DNA of 64,000 bases from Thermocladium modestius JCM 10088 (GCA_001315925.1 BBBF01000003.1:1-64000); one strand, 5' to 3'; positions 20,303 through 32,074 are shown, counted from the stretch's first letter. Made by a program: numbers and translations. Notes: generated from the sequence alone by a model not told the origin.

Positions 20303-21060
20303 GGCTTTATCACCGCCTCTGCTACCTCGCCGAAATTCTCTCCATCGCACAGTATAAATGCCTTTTCCGTGCTGGCCACCATTATGGGTTGGTCGAAGGG
20401 ATGGACTATCTTGTATGATCCTACAGAGAAAGGCACCAATGGAATTATTAACTTGGCATTAACCCTCTGATCTAGCACGGGGCCGCCTGCAGCGAAGGAA
20501 TAAGCAGTGGAGCCAGTGGGGGGGGTCGCCACTATTATACCATCCATTCTACCTCTCAGTAGCTCATCTCCGTCTTCCATCACGGTCACGGTGACCAGCC
20601 TTCCCATGTTTACGTTTCTCATTACCACCTCGTTCAAGGCGAAGCAGCTTCTTCCGCCACCTACATCTGCGCTCAAGGCTCTTCGTTCTTCTATGAAATA
20701 GTTGCCGCTGATTATGTTGATCAATTCATTTTTAATGTCTTTAAGATACACATCGCTTAGGAAGTTAACCCTTCCCGCACCTACATGTATTATAGGTACA
20801 TCCAAGTCAGGGTAATCGTGTATGAACTGCAATAAGGTTCCATCACCCCCCACGACGAGGGCCATATCTGGGGGGGCTCCAATTAACTGGGGGGGAAGAC
20901 CCATCTCCTCCTCGCGTCTCCTTAATGCGAATGCCTCTATTTCGTTTAATTTAACGGCATCCATGACAAGGGCTGATGCATCACTCAATGCATTAACATA
21001 CACGGCCATCTTCATTAAGCGGTAAATTCGACTTAACTTATTTAAATTATCCTTTCCCAT
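20221..21060 (-). CDS. nadK: NAD kinase
   Basis: Phosphorylates NAD to NADP. About 279 residues with GGDGTLLQFIH (catalytic Asp), VGAGRVNFLSD, ALNEVVMRN, and the glycine-rich TGSTAYSFAAGGPVL; the family's NE/D motif is intact. Start is ATG at 21060, although the ATG at 21012 (MKMAVYVNAL) aligns better with the usual N-terminus. G/C tracts (20518-20526, 20846, 20869, 20890) are mostly in frame. Divergent from a small membrane gene. Confidence 0.92.
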   Translation of the reverse strand: MGKDNLNKLSRIYRLMKMAVYVNALSDASALVMDAVKLNEIEAFALRRREEEMGLPPQLIGAPPDMALVVGGDGTLLQFIHDYPDLDVPIIHVGAGRVNFLSDVYLKDIKNELINIISGNYFIEERRALSADVGGGRSCFALNEVVMRNVNMGRLVTVTVMEDGDELLRGRMDGIIVATPPTGSTAYSFAAGGPVLDQRVNAKLIIPLVPFSVGSYKIVHPFDQPIMVASTEKAFILCDGENFGEVAEAVIKPWQRTIKMVRTRRFNLYERMQQRLSMF

Positions 21061-21068
21061 ATTGTGAA

Positions 21069-21425
21069 GTGAATTATGGTCTCATTATAATAGATAGGAG
21101 GAGAATTGTAGCCGTAGTAATTATTGCCTTGCTTTTGATCTTGCTAATTAAAGGCGGAGGCGAGTCATCTTTGTTGGCAGCATTCATGATTGGAATAACA
21201 TCCGTGTATTTAATTATTGAAAAGGATCGATATTATTTAGAATCCACTTTAATTCTATTATTATATATTGCAATATACGAGCTTTTCAAGGACTACATAA
21301 ACTCCATGGAGTTCTCCATCGCCATACAGCTATCCATTATATTTCTATTATACATGATCTATATAGTCATCAAGTATTTATTAAGGGCTGGCCAATCAAG
21401 GCATGGCCTCTCCCAAACGCCTTAA
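21069..21425 (+). CDS. small membrane protein of unknown function
   Basis: About 118 residues with three or four hydrophobic segments (IVAVVIIALLLILLI, LLAAFMIGITSVYLII, LILLLYIAIYELF, QLSIIFLLYMIYIVI) and a basic C-terminus. No family recognised. It starts with GTG only 8 nt from the divergent nadK start, so the promoters must overlap. Composition is AT-rich, like a real leaderless membrane gene, but with no homology support. Confidence 0.5.
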   Translation: MNYGLIIIDRRRIVAVVIIALLLILLIKGGGESSLLAAFMIGITSVYLIIEKDRYYLESTLILLLYIAIYELFKDYINSMEFSIAIQLSIIFLLYMIYIVIKYLLRAGQSRHGLSQTP

Positions 21426-21559
21426 TTTGCGGTTCCTAAATATAAAGGGTACATTAATTCTGAGATCACGGTGAGGAATTAAGCTATGTTGCCTATTTGG
21501 TATGGATTATGATTGGCTGTTGACCATAAAGGATAAATTATGCGAGGAAGCGGACAATC

Positions 21560-22352
21560 ATGGATCTCGGGCTAAAAAATAGGAACGTATTGGTGACAGC
21601 ATCTAGCCATGGCATTGGGTTGGGCGTGGCCAGGGTAATGGCAATGGAGGGGGGGCCAATGTGGTTCTCTTCGCGAGAAATCAAGATGAGCTTGAGACTG
21701 CTAAGAGGGATATTCAACGGGTGGCAGCAGGTAAGATATTGTATCACGTGGGCGATATAAGTAAGAGGGATGATATAGAGGATCTAGTTAAGCGCGTCAA
21801 TGAGGAGCTGGGGGGAGTCGACGTAATGGTATATAATACGGCGCCGCCCAAGCCAGGCACATTTTTGGAGTTAAACGATGATGATTGGGAATACGGGGCT
21901 AGATTGCTGCTTCACTCCGCTGTCTGGCTGACCAGGCGAGTCGTGAACAGCATGATCAAAAAAGGATGGGGGGGCAGGCTAATCTATATTACATCGCTCA
22001 CGTTGAAACAGCCCATTCAGAACTTAGTCCTCTCCAACGTGATCAGACTATCCATAATGGGGCTTGTCAAGTCCTTGGCGATAGAGCTGGCACCGCATGG
22101 GATCACCTCCAATGGAATAATGCAGGGCCACATATTCACGGAGAGAACTCGCCAATTAGCCTCTGACTCTGCAGCTCGGCAGGGGAAATCCGTGGAGGAT
22201 GTGTTGAGGGAGATGGCCAAGGAAATACCGGCCGCAGATACGGCACTCCCGAGGAGGTAGGATACTTAGCGGCTTTCTTGGCCAGCGATAAGGCATCCTA
22301 CATAAATGGATCAATGATATTAATAGACGGGGGGTTGGTTAGATGTACTTGA
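21560..22352 (+). CDS. short-chain dehydrogenase, atypical active site
   Basis: SDR of about 263 residues with the cofactor motif TASSHGIGLGVA, an NTAPP segment in place of NNAG, ITSLTL with the catalytic-position Ser, and the C-terminal ASYINGSMILIDGG. The normal YxxxK is not present: the aligned region reads LVLSNVIRLSIMGLVKSL. A subgroup of SDRs shares this SNVIR-type sequence, so it may be a natural variant with another catalytic scheme. Substrate unknown. Frame changes at G tracts near 21650, 21968 and before 22240. Confidence 0.8.
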
Positions 22353-22514
22353 CTTGGTTATAAGCTGATAAAATATAAGCCAAAGCCCCCCCTCTTTAGG
22401 GTCGGTGGAGGTCAAAATCAATATTTAGATGCCGGAATTTCAGGAATGTGGGTGAATGGGATTTCGTGGATAGGGGGGGCCAATATTTAAAAATACTATA
22501 TAGAATCGAACTTA

Positions 22515-22787
22515 ATGCAGAAAGCAAACGAGGAGCAACAGCCCCCCCTGCGGTTCTTGAATAAGATGTTAAATAAGCAGGTAGTTGTGAAGCTCAAGAC
22601 GGGTAAGATGCTTCGAGGGTCATTAAATTCATTTGATTATTGTATGAATATAGTTGTCAACGATGCAGAGGAACTGGATTATCATAATGATCAAGTTATG
22701 GTTAAGTATGGTAAAGTATTGATAAGGGGGGGGAAATCAAGTGCTATATATAGCGGCGAGGGATCTATTGGTGGGGGGGTGAAATGA
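22515..22787 (+). CDS. Sm-like archaeal protein (SmAP/LSm)
   Basis: LSm ring protein of about 90 residues that binds U-rich RNA. Sm1 motif VVVKLKTGKMLRGSLNSFDYCMN and Sm2 motif VLIRG are present; the tail is glycine-rich. TATA-like AATATTTAAAAAT (22483-22495) precedes it. The stop overlaps the start of the SAM synthetase gene (GTGAAATGA), so the two are translationally coupled. Confidence 0.92.
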   Translation: MQKANEEQQPPLRFLNKMLNKQVVVKLKTGKMLRGSLNSFDYCMNIVVNDAEELDYHNDQVMVKYGKVLIRGGKSSAIYSGEGSIGGGVK

Positions 22788-24012
22788 GGAACATAGTGGT
22801 ATCCAATATAGATAGAAAACCGGTGGAAGAGCAACCCGTGGAGTTGGTCGAGCGGAAGGGCCTTGGTCATCCAGATTACATATCCGACGCCATATCTGAG
22901 GCCGCCAGCAGGGAGCTATCCAAGTACTACCTAAAGGAGTTCGGCACAATACTTCATCACAACTTGGATAAAGTGCTCTTGGTTGGCGGTCAAGCATCTC
23001 CTAGGTTCGGGGGGGGAGGAAATGTAATACACCCAATATATATACACGTCGCTGGCAGAGCTACAACAGAGGTCAAAACAAATGATGGAGTCTTCAAAAT
23101 ACCCATTGGTCCCATAATTCTTTCCGCTTCAAAGAAATTCATTAAAAATAATTTCAGGTTCTTAAATCCCGATGACCACGTGGTTATAAATTACTCCATA
23201 GGGCCCGGCTCGGCTGATTTGGTGGGGGGTCTACGAGTTAGGCGCGCACTCCGCCATTCCCTTAGCGAACGATACATCGATAGGAGTTGGCTTCGCCCCC
23301 CCATTGTCGGTCACGGAGCGATTAGCAATGGAGTCCGAGCGGCTTCTGAACTCCAGGGAGTTCAAGCTGAAGTACCCAGAGGTGGGGGGGAGGATGTAAA
23401 AGTAATGGCATTGCGGCAAGGCAAGTCGATCAAGGTAACCATAGCTGCCGCCTTCATTTCATCGCTGGTGAAGGACAAGGACCACTACTTAAGCGTTAAG
23501 GAGGAAGTTAAGAGGAAGGTAGAGGATTTAGCCGCTAAAATAGCTCCTGGTTATGATGTATCGGTCTTCATCAACACAGCCGATAAGCCTGAGAACGGCA
23601 TATTCTACATAACGGTGACCGGCACCTCTGCAGAGCATGGAGATGATGGAATGACGGGGGGGAGAGGCAATAGGGCCAATGGCTTGATCACCCCCATGAG
23701 ACCTATGACCATGGAGCGGCGGCCGGCAAGAATCCAGTGAATCATATAGGCAAGATATATAATGTATTTGCGCCATTGGTGGCAAGCAGATTATATAAGG
23801 AGATCCCCGGCATGAGGGAGGTGTATGTTTATCTCCTCAGCCAGATAGGCAAGCCCATTGATCAGCCACTGATAGCGAACGTGGAGATAATCCCAGAGAA
23901 AGAATTGACCGGCAATATGAAGCAGGAGGCCCAATCCATAATGGATGAGGAATTGAGCAGGATAACCAGGATGGCAGAGTTAATACTAAATGAGGAAGCC
24001 ACCCTTTATTAA
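22784..24012 (+). CDS. mat: archaeal S-adenosylmethionine synthetase
   Basis: Archaeal-type MAT (not the bacterial MetK), making SAM from methionine and ATP. About 405 residues: [60 protein letters not shown], and the strong signature [20 protein letters not shown], followed by NHIGKIYNV. Frame changes at G/C tracts near 23010, 23225, 23296 and 23384, and near 23720. Coupled to the LSm gene upstream; SAM supply serves the many methyltransferases in this window. Confidence 0.94.
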
Positions 24013-24229
24013 ACCTACCAGCCTCAGCAATAAATTAATTAAAATTGAAATATTGCTTAAAGCCATTCGTAGATAGCGATAAACAATTATTGGCCCCCCA
24101 GCGGCAAGCGATTGTTAATAGCTTGAAAGCGTGATTCGAAATAATATGGGCGTGCGGCATCATTAAGGCTCAAGTCTCATATGTTGATGGGCCCCCCCGC
24201 TTCGCCGTTAATTGCCCGTGAATGCGTGA

Positions 24230-26115
24230 TCATAATCTGTTTCTTCTATACTCTCTTATTATGTCCTCCACGTAGGCTGGATCCACCTCTGTTTCCAGAT
24301 CGCGTAGGTTATTGAGGGAATTCATGACTGAATTCTTTGATATAAGCTTTACATCGCCTGCGTCCCATACAATTACATCCTTCAAGGGTATGGGATTTAT
24401 TCCCAGCTTGAAGAATGCCCTTAACCCGCCGGGGGGGGTAGTTTCCTCATCTATTATTACCGTGTTCGCTCCAAGGTCTAGTAGCTTGTGTATGTTCATC
24501 ATGGATAGCGAGTGAAAAGTGGTTATGGGGGGGTAGTATCCCCCTCTTAGAGAGATTTATCAGGGCCTCCTCATCCTCAGCCTTCACAGCTATCCCCACG
24601 TCACCGCTTACTATTCCAGCCAAGTACTCCTCCAACTGCTTCAGCTTATTCCTTAACTCCATGTTCTTGTTGATTTCCTTCATTAAGTCCTGCTCCAAAT
24701 ACGATATCCTAGTCCTCAGAGTTGAATCTCCGCTGGGGCTCCTGATTATGGTTCTCTCCAGTTCGTTTTTCAACTCATTGTTCTCCCGCCTCAACCTCTC
24801 CACTTCCCTCTCGAGGGCGATTATGTATGTGGAGTTATCCTCCTCCTCATCGTTTTGCTTGTCCTTTATCACTATGACTTTTACATTATTGCTGGCCTGC
24901 TCCTTCTTTATCGCCTCATTTATTGCTTGACTTATGGGCATTCCCTTTATGACCAATTCCTTCACGTGATCCACGGATAAACCCACCGCGCGTTCCCTAA
25001 CCTCTTCCTCCACTTTATCCAGCTTCGGCTTCACGTTCATGAAGGCCTTATACGCGGCCGCCAATGCATCTCGCTGATGCGTGGTCGCCACCTTTACTCC
25101 CTGTTGCCTGGATAAATTCATTGCTATGGTAGTCTTCTCATCGATGGAAAGATCATTCTCGGGGGGGCGAAGAGCATTGAGTTGACCATTGCAGCTAGCT
25201 TCCTCACGTAGTCGGATGGCTTGCTGACGTCGGTTGCTATTATTACGGGAGAGCCGTATCTATACACCATCCTTAGAAGCGCGCTCCTACTTAGGCTTCT
25301 TCCACTGTACAGCCTCAGTATATTGCCTCTCAAGTCCATTATGGCCACTCCGGCCACTATCCCGGGATCCACTCCAACTATCAATTTTCGGTCATGGCTT
25401 GGAACGCTGGCTCCCTCGAACCTGAAGGAATCCAGTAGAGCCGACTCTATCCTTATTTCCACATCCAATCCCTTATATGGTTTAACCAACCGCCTCACGC
25501 GGACTTCTCAGCGTACACCACGAACACGGCCGATCTAATTCCCTCGCTCTCCCTATAGAATAAATCGTAATCCATCCCGCCCTTATTCAAGGACTCCTTG
25601 ACCATCTCGGCCAAGCTCTTAATCCTGAGGGATACATTCCTCTCATATCTATTCCTGCTCTGTCCGCCGGGGGGGGTAGTCGATATCTTCGCCTTTATTA
25701 TTATGCGAGTCTCATCTTCGTAGAGCTTTATGGGCGTGCCGACTCCCATTATGGATAGGCGTGCCGTTGCCTCCGCGGTTTGGAGGGGGGGCGATAGCTT
25801 AACGACGTTGATGCCTAAGTATTCCTTAGCAAGGTGCTCCATGCTTTTCTCGGATCCATCGCTTAACCTTGTTACTTGAATGATAGAGATATCAAATGGA
25901 AGGCCAGCCATCTTTTTTATTAGGTGAGGCGCGGCCTCCAGCAACTCCCGTATATTATCTATGGCCAGCTTTCTTATCTTGTATTTACGTATTAATCTGT
26001 AGAGCCCCCCCCACTCATCCGTGGCGCCGCTCTCCACAACTCCGTTATCACTGGCAACGACGTATGCAAACTCGCCCCCACTTATGTCGATGCCCATCAC
26101 CAGAGAGCCGGCCAC
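24230..26115 (-). CDS. DUF460 protein (RNase H-like fold plus coiled coil)
   Basis: Conserved archaeal protein of about 625 residues. An N-terminal actin/RNase H-like domain (LVMGIDISGGEFAY), a second RuvC-like domain (LIVGVDPGIVAGVAIMDLRGNIL, with ATDVSKPSD and TTHQRDALAAAYKAF), a long charged coiled coil (about residues 400-510, ALEREVERLRRENNELK), and a C-terminal NYN/Toprim-like end. Family function is unknown, though the RuvC-like Asp residues suggest nucleic-acid cleavage. Frame changes at G/C tracts near 24430, 24528, 25160, 25671 and 25787. An IS605 right-end relic lies directly upstream. Confidence 0.85.
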
Positions 26116-26154
26116 GCTTTAATTCCCATTCGCTGGTTAAAAACGCTTTGTTAT

Positions 26155-26263
26155 TGATAACGGAGTAGCGCCCATTAACGGAGTTTAATCCTTGAGGCCT
26201 CGGGGGGGAGTCCCCCCCGCCGCTCACGACGGGGGGGAGGGGGGGAGTCAACATTCTCCTCCT
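26155..26263 (+). mobile_element. solo IS605-type right end
   Basis: GGAGTAGCGCCCATTAACGG matches, with one or two changes, the right-end region of the tnpB element (4846-4865), followed by the same order of CCTCGGGG, a C-run and a GGGG-AGGGGG-AGTCA terminus. No tnpB coding remains. It is either a decayed copy or a short non-coding derivative that still makes an omega-like RNA. Confidence 0.6.
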
Positions 26264-26447
26264 TCCCATCCATTAGAGTCTATTTGTCCATGCTAGCTAG
26301 AGACCTCCATTAGTGAGAGCGGGGGGGTGGTTTATTTAGTGGGGATAATTCCTAAGGTGGCCGGCCACTTTCAGTAATTCTGGTTCTCAATTCCGCCGGA
26401 ATGGGAATCCACGAAACGTTAATTAGCAACGGCCCATATATTCATAT
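26264..26447. other. spacer before the methyltransferase gene
   Basis: No gene supported. Contains the palindrome TGGCCGGCCA near 26358 and an AT-rich stretch CCCATATATTCATATATG just before the next start, a plausible promoter for a leaderless transcript. Confidence 0.4.
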
Positions 26448-27006
26448 ATGCAACCAGATAGAAAGGTACCTGCGCGGGCCTTATTGCTTCCTCCCAGGAA
26501 GTGGATGGAAGGTTCTGCCATGAGGTTCATAAGGGAATATGTAAAGGATGGCATGACGGTGCTAGACATGGGAAGCGGCCCCCCCGGCTTTTTCACGGTT
26601 GAAATTTCAAGAAGAGTAGGACACAGGGGGGGACTCGTTTATGCCGTTGATGCGGATGAAAACTCCATTAACCTATTAAAAAGAAAGATTGAAAGTCAAT
26701 CCATCAATAATGTGATCCCCCATACTGGCATCAGTCGATAAAATGGATTTCATAGACGACAATTCAATAGACGTGGTTTTCTCGAATAAAACGCTATGCT
26801 GCGTTAGGAGGCATCTAGATGCGGCCAAAGAGATCAAGCGTGTATTAAAGCGTGAAGGGGTGGCCTATGTAAGCATTTCGAGGCCGGCCCTGGACACAAT
26901 ATCCGTTAATTCGGAGGAGTGGGCAGCCATATTATCCATGTTCCGCATCATCAAACAAGGCGCATCTTTAATGTCCAGATGGGCAATCCTAGCTCTCCCA
27001 TACTAA
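26448..27006 (+). CDS. SAM-dependent methyltransferase (class I)
   Basis: About 185 residues. SAM motif I VLDMGSGPGFFTVEISRRVG, motif II VYAVDADENSI, and motif IV FIDDNSIDVVFSNKTLCC, followed by the usual EIKRVLKREG. Similar small UbiE/COQ5-like or arsenite-type methyltransferases are common and the substrate cannot be told. A C5 run at 26717 (C4 expected) and tracts at 26579 and 26626 change the frame; bridging joins both halves cleanly. Confidence 0.75.
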
Positions 27007-27182
27007 ATTTCGCTCCATACAATTAAGGAAATCACGCTACTGAGAATATTTCTCAAGCGACAAATTCATCCTCCTCCCCCCCTCAAAAAACGCGTAATTA
27101 GGAAGAATGGAATAGTAATTAACAAACTAATTTCCTTATTGAGTGAAGAAAAATATTAAACCTTTAATGTTTGTAATCGATA

Positions 27183-28868
27183 ATGGATATAGAAAAGCTC
27201 AGGGTTAAGTACGAGGAATGGAGAAGGGAATTCCTAATTCCCCTCCTCAACAAGATGCCTGAGCAGAGGAAATTTGAGACGTTATATGGCACGAAGATTC
27301 GGAATTTATATACGCCGCTTGATTGGAACCGGGATTATCTGGACTACCTAGGATTTCCGGGGGGGCAGCATCCATATACTCGAGGCATTTACCCCAATAT
27401 GTATAGGCATAGGCTCTGGACCTTCAGGCAATACTCCGGGTTTGGAAGTCCGGAGGACACCAATGCCAGATACAAGTTCCTACTCAACCAAGGCCAGACT
27501 GGATTAAGCGTGGCATTCGACCTCCCCCCCACTCAATTGGGGGGGTTGGATCCAGATGATCAATTAGCGTACCCGGAGGTAGGTAAGGTTGGAGTATCGA
27601 TTCCTGAGGTGGAATCCATGTCTGTGTTGTTCGATGGCATTGATCAAGGCAGAATAAGCACGTCAATGACCATAAACGCGACCGCAGCGGAGCTTCTCTC
27701 TATGTATATTGTTGTGGCGGAGTCGCGTGGCATTAACGTGGTTGGATTGGAGGGCACGGTTCAAAACGATATATTGAAGGAATTCATAGCTCGCAACCTA
27801 TACATCTATCCGCCGCTTCATTCCATGAGATATGCAACCGACATAATAGCTTATACTGCTAAGAATTTGCCGAAGTGGCACCCGATAAGCATAAGCGGGT
27901 ATCACTTCAGGGAGGCCGGCGCCACCTCGGTTCAGGAGATAGCATTCACGCTCTCCGATGCCATAGAATACGTCAGTTGGACGAAGGAGAGAAACGGGAT
28001 ACCGGTTGATGACTTCGCATCGAAGCTCTCGTTCTTCTTCGCAGCTACAACCAATTTATTCGAGGAGGTGGCTAAGTTTAGGGCAGTTAGGAGGATGTGG
28101 AGCAAGATAATGCGGGATCGCTTCGGCGCATCTAACCCGGAATCTATGCGCATGAAGTTCCACGTACAGACATCCGGAGCCGCTTTGACTGCGCAGCAGC
28201 CCGAGGTAAACATAATACGAACCACGATACAGGCATTAGCGGCGGTGCTCGGAGGTTGTCAATCTCTGCACGTTAATTCGTTTGACGAGGCCCTGGCTCT
28301 CCCCCCCACTGAGAAATCGGTCGAGCTGTCGCTCAGAGTTCAACAAGTAATAGCATATGAGAGCGGCGTAGTGGATTCCGTGGATCCTCTCGGCGGTTCC
28401 TACTACATAGAGTGGTTGACGGATGATATTGAGGAGAACGCGTGGAAGATAATAGATCACGTGGACAAGTTGGGGGGGGAGCCGTAAGAGCCGTGGAGAT
28501 GGGTTACCCCCCCAGCGAGAGATAGCTGCCTCCGCGTATGAGTACCAGAGAAAGGTAGATAGCGGCGAACTGCCCTTAATAGGGGTTAATATGTTTCGAA
28601 AGAATGAAACCACTAGGATAGAGCTTCATAAAGTGGATCCAGAATCACGGAGAAGAAGCATTGAGAGAGTCAAGCGGGTCAAGGAGAATAGGGACGTAGG
28701 AAAATGGAGCAAGAGCTTGGATGAGTTAAGAAGGACGGCGGAAAAGGATGACTTAAACATATTCCCGGCAATACTAAATGCAATTAGATCTAGGGCCACC
28801 GTCGGAGAGATCAGCAGAGTGCTTAGAGAGGAATGGGGGGGGAATACAAGCCGGAGCCCATCTTTTAA
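27183..28868 (+). CDS. methylmalonyl-CoA mutase, large (catalytic) subunit
   Basis: Isomerises methylmalonyl-CoA and succinyl-CoA with adenosylcobalamin. About 560 residues without a B12 domain, the archaeal split form. Seen: TLYGTKIRNLYTPLDW, GIYPNMYRHRLWTFRQYSGF, GQTGLSVAFDLPTQLG, SMTINATAAELLSMY, ISISGYHFREAGATS, and HVNSFDEALALPTEKS. The cobalamin-binding small subunit is 29 kb away at 58301-58708 beside meaB and the epimerase. Frame changes at tracts near 27360, 27525-27545, 28302, 28474, 28506 and 28836. TATA-like AATATTAAACC (27151-27161) precedes. Confidence 0.93.
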
Positions 28869-29131
28869 CCTCTCATACTATAAACTCCCCGGCAGGTACA
28901 GGAAGTCTCGTGAATTCCGGCTCAGCAGGAATAGGGGGGGTAGTTCATCGATGATGCTTAACTTGCCACTCCTTTATAATTCTATAAAAACCTCCCCCGT
29001 GGTTTCTTCAAGCCCTTCTTGTTATATAACTATTGTTCCAAGGTTTCATTGTGATACGGGGGGGTGACATGCGATTCGTCGGATGCATCATATGCGTTAT
29101 CGTTAAAAAATAACGCCATATAAAGATTCCC

Positions 29132-30267
29132 ATGGCATCCAAATCCATAGTCCTCGGCGTGGTTCTGTTGGTGGTGGGATTGGTTGTGGGATTAGCGGTG
29201 GGTTATTTAATATCGCCGAGATCAGCCAAGCCCGTTCAAACAACTACATCCTCGCCCGGCGCGTTCAATATAGGAGCCGCTGGGACGCTTAAGTTCGCGT
29301 TCGGCGATTTATTGAATATATATAAGCAACTATATCCATCTGTCACCACAGGCGTGCCATTATTCAAGGGCAGCGGTGAGGTAATGAGCGACGAGAATGC
29401 CACTAAGGTGTACAGCCTTGTGGCATCGGCTGATACCACCACAATACCGAAGGTTCTTTTCCCCGTTAATTTGACCAATTACGAGATAGCTTTCGGCAGC
29501 ACTCAGATGGTAATATTGGTTAACCTAAACACCACGGTGGGCAAGGAGGCCTATAATCTGTGGCTGCAAACCGACAATTCCAGCAGCAGTCCATATTGGA
29601 AACAGATATTCGAGCTCTTAATGGAGCCCGGCGTAGTGGTGGGGGGGTATCGAATCCCTTCACGGATCCTTCTGGCTACCAAGCAATATGCGTCACAAAG
29701 CTGGCCGGATTGACTTACTTCGATAATTCATCGCTCGTATATGACACGCTCTATTATTATGGTGGGCAGCCTCTCAATCCAAACAAGATATACATGGAGA
29801 ACACTGAGGTGGATTTGGTCACGTTAATGGAGAGCGGAAAAATAGACTTCATCCTTAGTGCCTATATGAGCAATGCCCTGCCCACCCACGCCGCCGTGCC
29901 CACGATAGGAATAATAACCCTGCCGGACCAGATAAACCTAGGCAATCTATCCATGGTTAACTATTACCACTCCGTCAATGTAACGTGGACTGAGAATGGG
30001 GGGGTCACCAAGACGTTCCAATGCAATCCCGTGGTCTACACGGCTTCCATTCCATACGCCGCCCCCCCCAACTCGCAAGCAGCCATAAACTTCATGCTGC
30101 TTCTCTTCAGCCCAGAGGGCCAGAGCATATTGAGAAGCAACGGAATAACTCCCATATTGCCTGGGGGGGTAGTTTATGGCAATTACGGCTCCGTTCCACC
30201 ACAATTAAAGCCCTTCACGGTACCGCTAAGCGACGTGCCGGCCCTCTCATCCATATTCCCTCAGTGA
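29132..30267 (+). CDS. wtpA: tungstate/molybdate-type ABC substrate-binding protein
   Basis: Extracellular solute-binding protein anchored by an N-terminal hydrophobic helix (residues 5-27) followed by a Thr/Ser linker. The body resembles the WtpA/ModA group: NIGAAGTLKFAFGDLL, LFKGSGEV, VASADTTTIPKVLF, FGSTQMVILVN, and a C-terminal FSPEGQSILRSNGITP. About 370 residues. Followed after 10 nt by a permease and then an ATPase, so the operon is a complete importer. Tungsten cofactors are common in hyperthermophiles, so W or Mo is the likely cargo. Frame changes near 29640, 30000, 30062 and 30163. Confidence 0.82.
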
Positions 30268-30277
30268 AGAGCTGCAT

Positions 30278-31094
30278 ATGAGAGATGTCTCATTCAAAAC
30301 ATTAATTATTTTGGGTCTAGCCTTAGTGGCATTCTATCTCTTCCCCCCCATTTTTGTCCTTGTTAAGGTGGCATCGCTTAGCGTGTTCCATGCATTGAGG
30401 GAACCATCGTTCCTACAAGCGATAGAGGTAACTATTATAATGGCCACGGCGGCATCAATTATATCCGTGGCATTCGGAATACCATTGGGATACTTCATGG
30501 CTAGATACGACTTCAGGGGGGGCAAGTATGTATTGGATGCTTTATTGGACGTGCCCATAATGATTCCTCACATAGTGGTGGGGGGGGATAATGATAGTGT
30601 TGGCATTCGCATCAAGCTATGGCATGGGCCTCTTTTATCTAGGCTCGGCGTAAGCTTCATTGATACGCTATGGGGGGGAGCAGTGGCGGCTGTCACGTAC
30701 TTGAGCTCCACGTACACCGTGAGAACCATAGAAACCGCGATTAGGATGATAAATCCCGACATGGAGTTGACAGCGCGTACGTTGGGCGCCACAAGATCAT
30801 ATGTATTGATGCACTTAATAATACCGTATATAAGGCGATCCATAGCAAATGGTGCCATGCTTTCTTGGTCCAGGTCCGTTTCGGAGGCGGGTGCCTTATT
30901 TATAGTCGCCTACTACGTTTTCTTGGGGGAGATCCACGATAGTTCCGGCCTCGATTTATATATATGAGTCATATATAGGAATAGGATTGACCAATGCCGC
31001 CATGTACTCAGCCGCGCTGATACTGGTGATTTTCGCGATATTCATTATATATAAAGCGGTAATCGGGATAAGCGATGTCCATTCGCATAAATGA
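30278..31094 (+). CDS. wtpB: ABC permease, tungstate/molybdate-type
   Basis: Inner-membrane permease of about 265 residues with six or so helices. The coupling motif to the ATPase is seen as ELTARTLGATRSYVLMHLIIPYI (EAA loop). Frame changes at G tracts 30517, 30580 and 30673, and near 30926-30950, after which the C-terminal helix (ALILVIFAIFIIYKAV) resumes. It overlaps the start of the ATPase gene by 20 nt. Confidence 0.82.
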
Positions 31095-32074
31095 TTTGAC
31101 TCATTCATTGCAATCATTTAGATTGGGACCCATTAACTTAGCCATAGATGGGGGGGATTACTTCGTTTTAATAGGACCAACGGGCAGCGGGAAGTCCACG
31201 CTTCTCAGATTAATAGCAGGGGGGGCATTCTTTCCTAGGGGGGGCGGCACCATAATAATCGATGGCGTTGATGTAACCCACGCGCCTCCCGAGAGGCGTA
31301 ATTTGTCCTTCGTTCCGCAAGACTATGCATTATTCTCCATAATGAGCGTGAGGAGCAACATAGAGTTCGGCCTAAAGGCTCGCGGGATTCCAAGGGAGGA
31401 ACGAGAAAGAAGGGTTTCCTACATAGCGGATAAATTGGGCATAAGGAATTTACTGGATAGGGAGCCCAATACCTTATCTGGAGGCGAGAGGCAAAAGGTT
31501 GCATTGGCGCGGGCATTAGCCCCCCAATCCACGTATATTGTTATTGGATGAGCCTCTTTCCATGCTTGACTCCAACAGCAGGATGGAATTCGTGGAGCTA
31601 TTGAAGAGCATTCACAGGGAGTATAATTTAACCGTGATTCATGTGACCCACGATTTTGAAGAAGCATATGCATTGGCTGATAAGGTGGGCGTGATAATGG
31701 GTGGGCAAATGAGGTATGTGGGGGGGGATAAGGAATTCCTATTCAATTCGCCGCCGGATATAGACGTGGCTCGCTTCATTGGGTACAGGAATAATGTAGT
31801 TGATGGGAGAATCATGGGCTTGGATGGGATTCTATTCATTAGGCCGGAGTGGATAGAGATAGGTAACTTCGATTCGCTGCGGGGAACGGTAACCAACGTG
31901 ATAGATTCACTATCCGGTTTCTATGTGGAAGTGACAATAAATGGAAATAAATTGGTATCGCTTGCCCGCAGTAGGCCTGACCTGGGCGCCGAGGTCGGCG
32001 TGAAAATCTTGAAATATAACGTACTGCCCCCCCGAATTGAACGGGGGGGTGGAGCCAGCGAAGGAAATGCATGA
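31075..32074 (+). CDS. wtpC: ABC ATPase, tungstate/molybdate-type
   Basis: Nucleotide-binding subunit, about 330 residues. Walker A GPTGSGKST, Q-loop VPQDYALF, signature LSGGERQKVALARAL, Walker B LLLDEPLSMLD and His-loop HVTHDFEEA. A C-terminal TOBE-like domain (GTVTNVIDSLSGFYVEVTINGN) binds oxyanion in ModC/WtpC relatives. Frame changes at tracts 31151, 31219, 31240, 31519 and 31720. The last 15 codons are uncertain because of C7 and G7 runs at 32027 and 32044. Confidence 0.85.
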
